A stretch of DNA of 64,000 nucleotides, taken from positions 1 through 64,000 of the forward strand of contig JAEZGH010000194.1 of the NCBI GenBank assembly GCA_023417065.1, in the 5' to 3' direction. This document shows positions 60,958 to 64,000 of this stretch, one piece after another. The stretch is from Bacteroidota bacterium (GTDB lineage: Bacteria > Bacteroidota > Bacteroidia > Cytophagales > Cyclobacteriaceae). The position numbers and the translations under genes were made by a program. Each line of letters opens with the position of its first letter. Positions within the stretch are counted from its first letter, which is position 1. The notes under the pieces were generated by a model. That model had not been told where the DNA came from and did not search any database. It saw only the letters and a list, made by a program, of their open reading frames with translations.

Positions 60958-62850
60958 ATGGCAACCACCGATATTCACATTCACCACGACACCCATCACG
61001 ATGACCATGCACATGAGCATCACGAAGGGAACTTCTGGACGAACTATATTTTCAGCCAGGATCACAAAGTAATTGCGAAACAGTTTCTGATCACCGGGAT
61101 ATTCTGGGCTCTGATCGGAGGCGTGCTTTCTGTGATCTTCCGTATTCAACTCGGATTTCCGGATGCGGATCTTTCGTGGTTGAAGCCGGTTCTGGGCGGC
61201 TGGATCAACGTTGACGCTGTAACGCAAAAGGGTTCACTGGACCCCGAGTTCTACCTCGCCCTCGTCACTATGCACGGTACTATCATGGTATTCTTCGTGC
61301 TAACGGCCGGGCTAAGCGGTACATTTTCCAACTTCCTTATCCCGCTGCAGATCGGTGCCCGTGATATGGCGTCAGGATTCATGAACATGCTTTCATACTG
61401 GTTCTTTTTCCTTGCCAGCGTGTTGATGTTCATTTCACTGTTCCTGGAAACAGGTCCCGCGGGTGGCGGATGGACAATCTATCCTCCGTTGAGCGCCCTG
61501 CCTCAGGCTATCAGTGGTTCAGGAATGGGTATGACGCTGTGGCTGATCTCTATGGCGCTCTTCATCGTGAGCCAGCTGCTGGGTGGTGTTAACTACATCA
61601 CGACCGTAATCAATATGCGTACACGTGGTATGTCTTTCACAAGAATGCCTCTTACTATCTGGTCCTTCTTCTTTACCGCAATCATCGGTTTGCTTTCATT
61701 CCCGGTGCTGTTCGCAGCTGCACTGCTGCTGATTTTCGACCGTAGCTTTGGAACAAGTTTCTACCTTTCTGATATCTTCATCGGTGGTGAAGCACTTGCA
61801 CACGAGGGTGGAAGCCCTATTCTGTTCCAGCACTTGTTCTGGTTCCTCGGTCACCCTGAAGTATACATCGTGCTTCTGCCGGCACTCGGTATTTCATCTG
61901 AGATCATTGCAACCAATTCGCGTAAGCCTATCTTTGGTTACAAGGCGATGATCGGATCAATGCTCTTCATCGCGATCCTTTCGTTCGTGGTTTGGGCGCA
62001 CCATATGTTCGTAACTGGTATGAACCCGTTCCTTGGATCAGTGTTCATGCTGCTTACGCTGATTATCGCGGTTCCTTCTGCGGTTAAAATCTTTAACTAT
62101 GTAACTACCCTGTGGAAAGGAAATATCCGATTCACTTCAGGTATGCTGTTCTCTATCGGTATGGTGTCGTTCTTCCTCACGGGAGGTATCACTGGTATCT
62201 TCCTCGGAAACGCCGCTATCGATATTCAGTTGCACGATACTTATTTCGTGGTAGCTCACTTCCACCTTGTAATGGGTAGTGCATCATTCTTCGGTATGCT
62301 GGCAGGTATCTATCACTGGTTCCCGAAAATGTTCGGCCGTATGATGGACGAGCGCCTGGGTGCTGTTCACTTCTGGTTGTCATTTGTTGGTGTATACATG
62401 GTGTTCTTCCCGATGCATTACATCGGTATCGCGGGCTTCCCCAGAAGATATTATTCGTTCACAAACTTCCAGACTTTCGATGGCTGGGCAGACCTTAATA
62501 CGTTCGTGAGTGTGGCTGCGATATTCACACTTGGTGCGCAGTTCATCTTCCTGTTTAACTTCTTTTACAGCATGTTCCGGGGACGTCAGGCTTCTGCGAA
62601 CCCCTGGTTCTCCAATACGTTGGAATGGACCACGCCTCCACTGCCTGGTCACGGAAACTGGCCTGGAGAGATTCCATCAGTGTATCGCTGGCCTTACGAT
62701 TACAGCAAGCCCGGCGCGGCTGATGACTTCATCCCGCAGAATATTCCGTACTCCGAAACGCCGGAGTCTAACCTGCCTCATGAGAATGAGTTGATCAAAC
62801 TGGAAACTTCCAACGGGGAAGGGGCCATTATCATAGAAGGTAAACATTGA
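60958..62850 (+). CDS. ctaD: Cytochrome c oxidase subunit I (A-type heme-copper oxidase)
   Basis: This 630-residue protein carries the active site of oxygen reduction. TMHGTIMVFFVL holds a heme a ligand, FLGHPEVYIVLLPALG the CuB His linked to Tyr, WAHHMFVTGM the other CuB ligands, and VVAHFHLVMGSASFF the heme ligands near the end. The Glu and Tyr positions fit the A1 type. The first 25 residues hold ten His (HIHHDTHHDDHAHEHH), which is unusual. A partial C-terminal tail is hydrophilic. The gene follows subunit II by 31 nt. A perfect 11-bp inverted repeat lies just behind it. Confidence 0.96.
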   Translation: MATTDIHIHHDTHHDDHAHEHHEGNFWTNYIFSQDHKVIAKQFLITGIFWALIGGVLSVIFRIQLGFPDADLSWLKPVLGGWINVDAVTQKGSLDPEFYLALVTMHGTIMVFFVLTAGLSGTFSNFLIPLQIGARDMASGFMNMLSYWFFFLASVLMFISLFLETGPAGGGWTIYPPLSALPQAISGSGMGMTLWLISMALFIVSQLLGGVNYITTVINMRTRGMSFTRMPLTIWSFFFTAIIGLLSFPVLFAAALLLIFDRSFGTSFYLSDIFIGGEALAHEGGSPILFQHLFWFLGHPEVYIVLLPALGISSEIIATNSRKPIFGYKAMIGSMLFIAILSFVVWAHHMFVTGMNPFLGSVFMLLTLIIAVPSAVKIFNYVTTLWKGNIRFTSGMLFSIGMVSFFLTGGITGIFLGNAAIDIQLHDTYFVVAHFHLVMGSASFFGMLAGIYHWFPKMFGRMMDERLGAVHFWLSFVGVYMVFFPMHYIGIAGFPRRYYSFTNFQTFDGWADLNTFVSVAAIFTLGAQFIFLFNFFYSMFRGRQASANPWFSNTLEWTTPPLPGHGNWPGEIPSVYRWPYDYSKPGAADDFIPQNIPYSETPESNLPHENELIKLETSNGEGAIIIEGKH

Positions 62851-62853
62851 TTG

Positions 62854-62907
62854 TTCAGGTTTCGCGATTACTGATTCGACTTGCGAACATGAAATCCGAA
62901 ACCTGAA
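62854..62907 (+). repeat. Inverted repeat between ctaD and ctaA
   Basis: TTCAGGTTTCG (62854-62864) and CGAAACCTGAA (62897-62907) are perfect 11-bp complements around a 32-nt loop that itself contains TTCG and CGAA. It starts 3 nt behind the ctaD stop and ends 11 nt before the ctaA ATG. No T run follows, so it may be an mRNA-stability or partial-termination element. Confidence 0.6.
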
Positions 62908-62918
62908 TCCTAGTCTTT

Positions 62919-63929
62919 ATGGGTTTCAGGACGCTGACGATTTCCACCCTGGTGGCGGTATATGTGTTGATTCTGGTAGGTGGCATCGTTCGTAGCACCG
63001 GCTCGGGGATGGGGTGTCCCGATTGGCCCAGGTGTTTTGGCAGCTGGGTGCCCCCAACTTCGGTAGAGGAGCTGCCGTCGGACTACAAAGAGATTTACGC
63101 AGAATTTCGTAATAAGAAGAACCAGCGATTCGCAAAGGTTCTTTCTGGGTTGGGGATGAAAGAAACCGCCCACGAAATTCTCAACGATCCCTCGGTTCTG
63201 GTTGAAAATGATTTCAATCCTACGAAAACCTGGATCGAATATATCAACCGTATCGTCGGTGTGATAATAGGGTTTATGATTATTGGCGTTTTCGTCGCAT
63301 CTCTCCGGTTCTGGAAGGAACAACGAAAACTGACCATTGTGGCGTTCTTAACATTGGTGCTCGTGATTTTTCAGGGATGGATTGGATCCATCGTGGTGTC
63401 GACGAATCTTACGCCGTGGACGATTACCGTTCACATGTTCCTGGCACTCGTGCTGGTGGCGATGCTGATCTGGCTGGTTAATGCAACGTCATCCGGACGC
63501 AGAATCTCTTCATCGCTTGGGTTCTGGTGGCTTATTGCAGCTATGGCGACCCTGCTGGTGCAGATACTGCTAGGGACACACGTACGCGAGGCGATAGATG
63601 AGGTAGCAACAACACTTCCGCGAGAGGGCTGGATTGAGGGTATTGAAAGTACGTTCAGTATTCACCGTTCCTTTTCATGGATGGTGGTGCTGGTTCACCT
63701 GGGATTGATTTTCAGGCTGTTTAAAGCAGAAGGATTCAAATCCCTGTCGATGGTGCTGATTGTATTGATCCTCGCCACAATACTGACCGGCGCGGGGATG
63801 GCGTACTTTGCGGTTCCAGCGTTTCTGCAGCCGATCCACTTGTTACTCGCAACAGTAACGTTTGGTATCCAGTTTCTGATGCTCCTGAAGATCAGCCCAA
63901 AAGAACATTTTGAGATTACAACAGGATGA
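62919..63929 (+). CDS. ctaA: Heme A synthase (COX15/CtaA)
   Basis: This 336-residue membrane protein oxidises the methyl group of heme O to make heme A. GGIVRSTGSGMGCPDWPRCF holds the cysteine pair of the family and opens the first helical bundle. HVREAIDEVATTL and FSIHRSFSWMVVL carry conserved His and Glu in the second half. Between the first helices is a long charged loop (about residues 48-105) of the bacterial type. Eight helices are visible. The ATG at 62919 lies behind the inverted repeat. Its stop overlaps the ctaB start by ATGA. Confidence 0.92.
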   Translation: MGFRTLTISTLVAVYVLILVGGIVRSTGSGMGCPDWPRCFGSWVPPTSVEELPSDYKEIYAEFRNKKNQRFAKVLSGLGMKETAHEILNDPSVLVENDFNPTKTWIEYINRIVGVIIGFMIIGVFVASLRFWKEQRKLTIVAFLTLVLVIFQGWIGSIVVSTNLTPWTITVHMFLALVLVAMLIWLVNATSSGRRISSSLGFWWLIAAMATLLVQILLGTHVREAIDEVATTLPREGWIEGIESTFSIHRSFSWMVVLVHLGLIFRLFKAEGFKSLSMVLIVLILATILTGAGMAYFAVPAFLQPIHLLLATVTFGIQFLMLLKISPKEHFEITTG

Positions 63930-64000
63930 TTGCAAGTGAGGTAAATAGTCTTTCGATTTTCACCGTGGCTTCCGCCAGGGCTAAAGCATTTTCAGAAATG
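63926..64000 (+). CDS. ctaB: Protoheme IX farnesyltransferase, start only (partial)
   Basis: An ATG at 63926 overlaps the ctaA stop in an ATGA arrangement and the frame stays open to the right edge. The 25 visible residues end ASARAKAFSEM, matching the region before the first helix of CtaB proteins. The enzyme makes heme O from heme B, the substrate of CtaA. Only the beginning is in the window, so the assignment rests on position and the short match. Confidence 0.7.
   Translation, partial: MIASEVNSLSIFTVASARAKAFSEM

Overview
The window looks like a chromosomal segment of a Bacteroidota bacterium, most likely a Cytophagales-type relative. The evidence is a complete alternative complex III operon followed directly by an aa3-type oxidase, an arginine pathway built around an ArgF'-type transcarbamylase, many promoters matching the Bacteroidota -7 consensus TAnnTTTG, weak Shine-Dalgarno sequences, and families common in that phylum (DUF2130, DUF4407, DUF3341, TIGR02757). 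I see no rRNA, tRNA, CRISPR array, insertion sequence or prophage. The content is ordinary chromosomal metabolism with several small undescribed elements between genes.

Layout. 1-2.1 kb (minus): a LigD-type ATP-dependent DNA ligase, a short downstream frame that looks frameshifted, and an unknown gene running off the left edge. 2.1-5.2 kb: a small coiled-coil protein, a subtilisin-like lipoprotein and a DUF4407 membrane protein. 5.3-12.3 kb (plus): a red-light sensing operon of heme oxygenase, a bacteriophytochrome that ends after its photosensory core, a 1509-residue CheB-CheR-PAS-histidine kinase, and a receiver protein. 12.4-24.5 kb: a divergent glycogen/trehalose locus. The minus arm holds a glycosyltransferase, a GH57 enzyme, glgX and malQ; the plus arm holds treZ and treY; each arm has a stand-alone receiver protein beside it. 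24.5-30 kb: a thiolase, a flavin-type oxidoreductase, a WYL regulator and a DUF2130 protein. 30.2-39 kb (plus): the arginine operon GNAT-argG-argC-argD-argF'-argB-argE-argH, preceded by a leader of about 300 nt. 39-51 kb: two peptidases, a SDR enzyme, a MarR/YceI pair, a tRNA methyltransferase, an oxidoreductase, a serine hydrolase and a TIGR02757 protein. 51.2-64 kb (plus): actABCDEF, then oxidase subunits II and I, ctaA and the start of ctaB.

How the genes fit together. The act-cta block is a complete quinol-to-oxygen electron route plus heme A synthesis for the oxidase. The arginine block takes glutamate to arginine through N-acylated intermediates. An Ala at the substrate-selecting position of ArgF' suggests the acyl group is succinyl, as in Bacteroides, and the first gene (GNAT) would then be the acyl donor enzyme. 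The carbohydrate block can make, debranch and rearrange alpha-glucan and convert its ends to trehalose.

The most interesting item is at 30436-30480. A 14-codon frame with six arginine codons, four in a row, sits in the leader of the arginine operon, and mutually exclusive hairpins can be drawn around and behind it. It looks like an arginine attenuator. Other points worth following are the split phytochrome, a MarR palindrome with a tetraloop terminator, an inverted repeat between argG and argC, an 11-bp hairpin between ctaD and ctaA, and a sixth heme motif in ActA.
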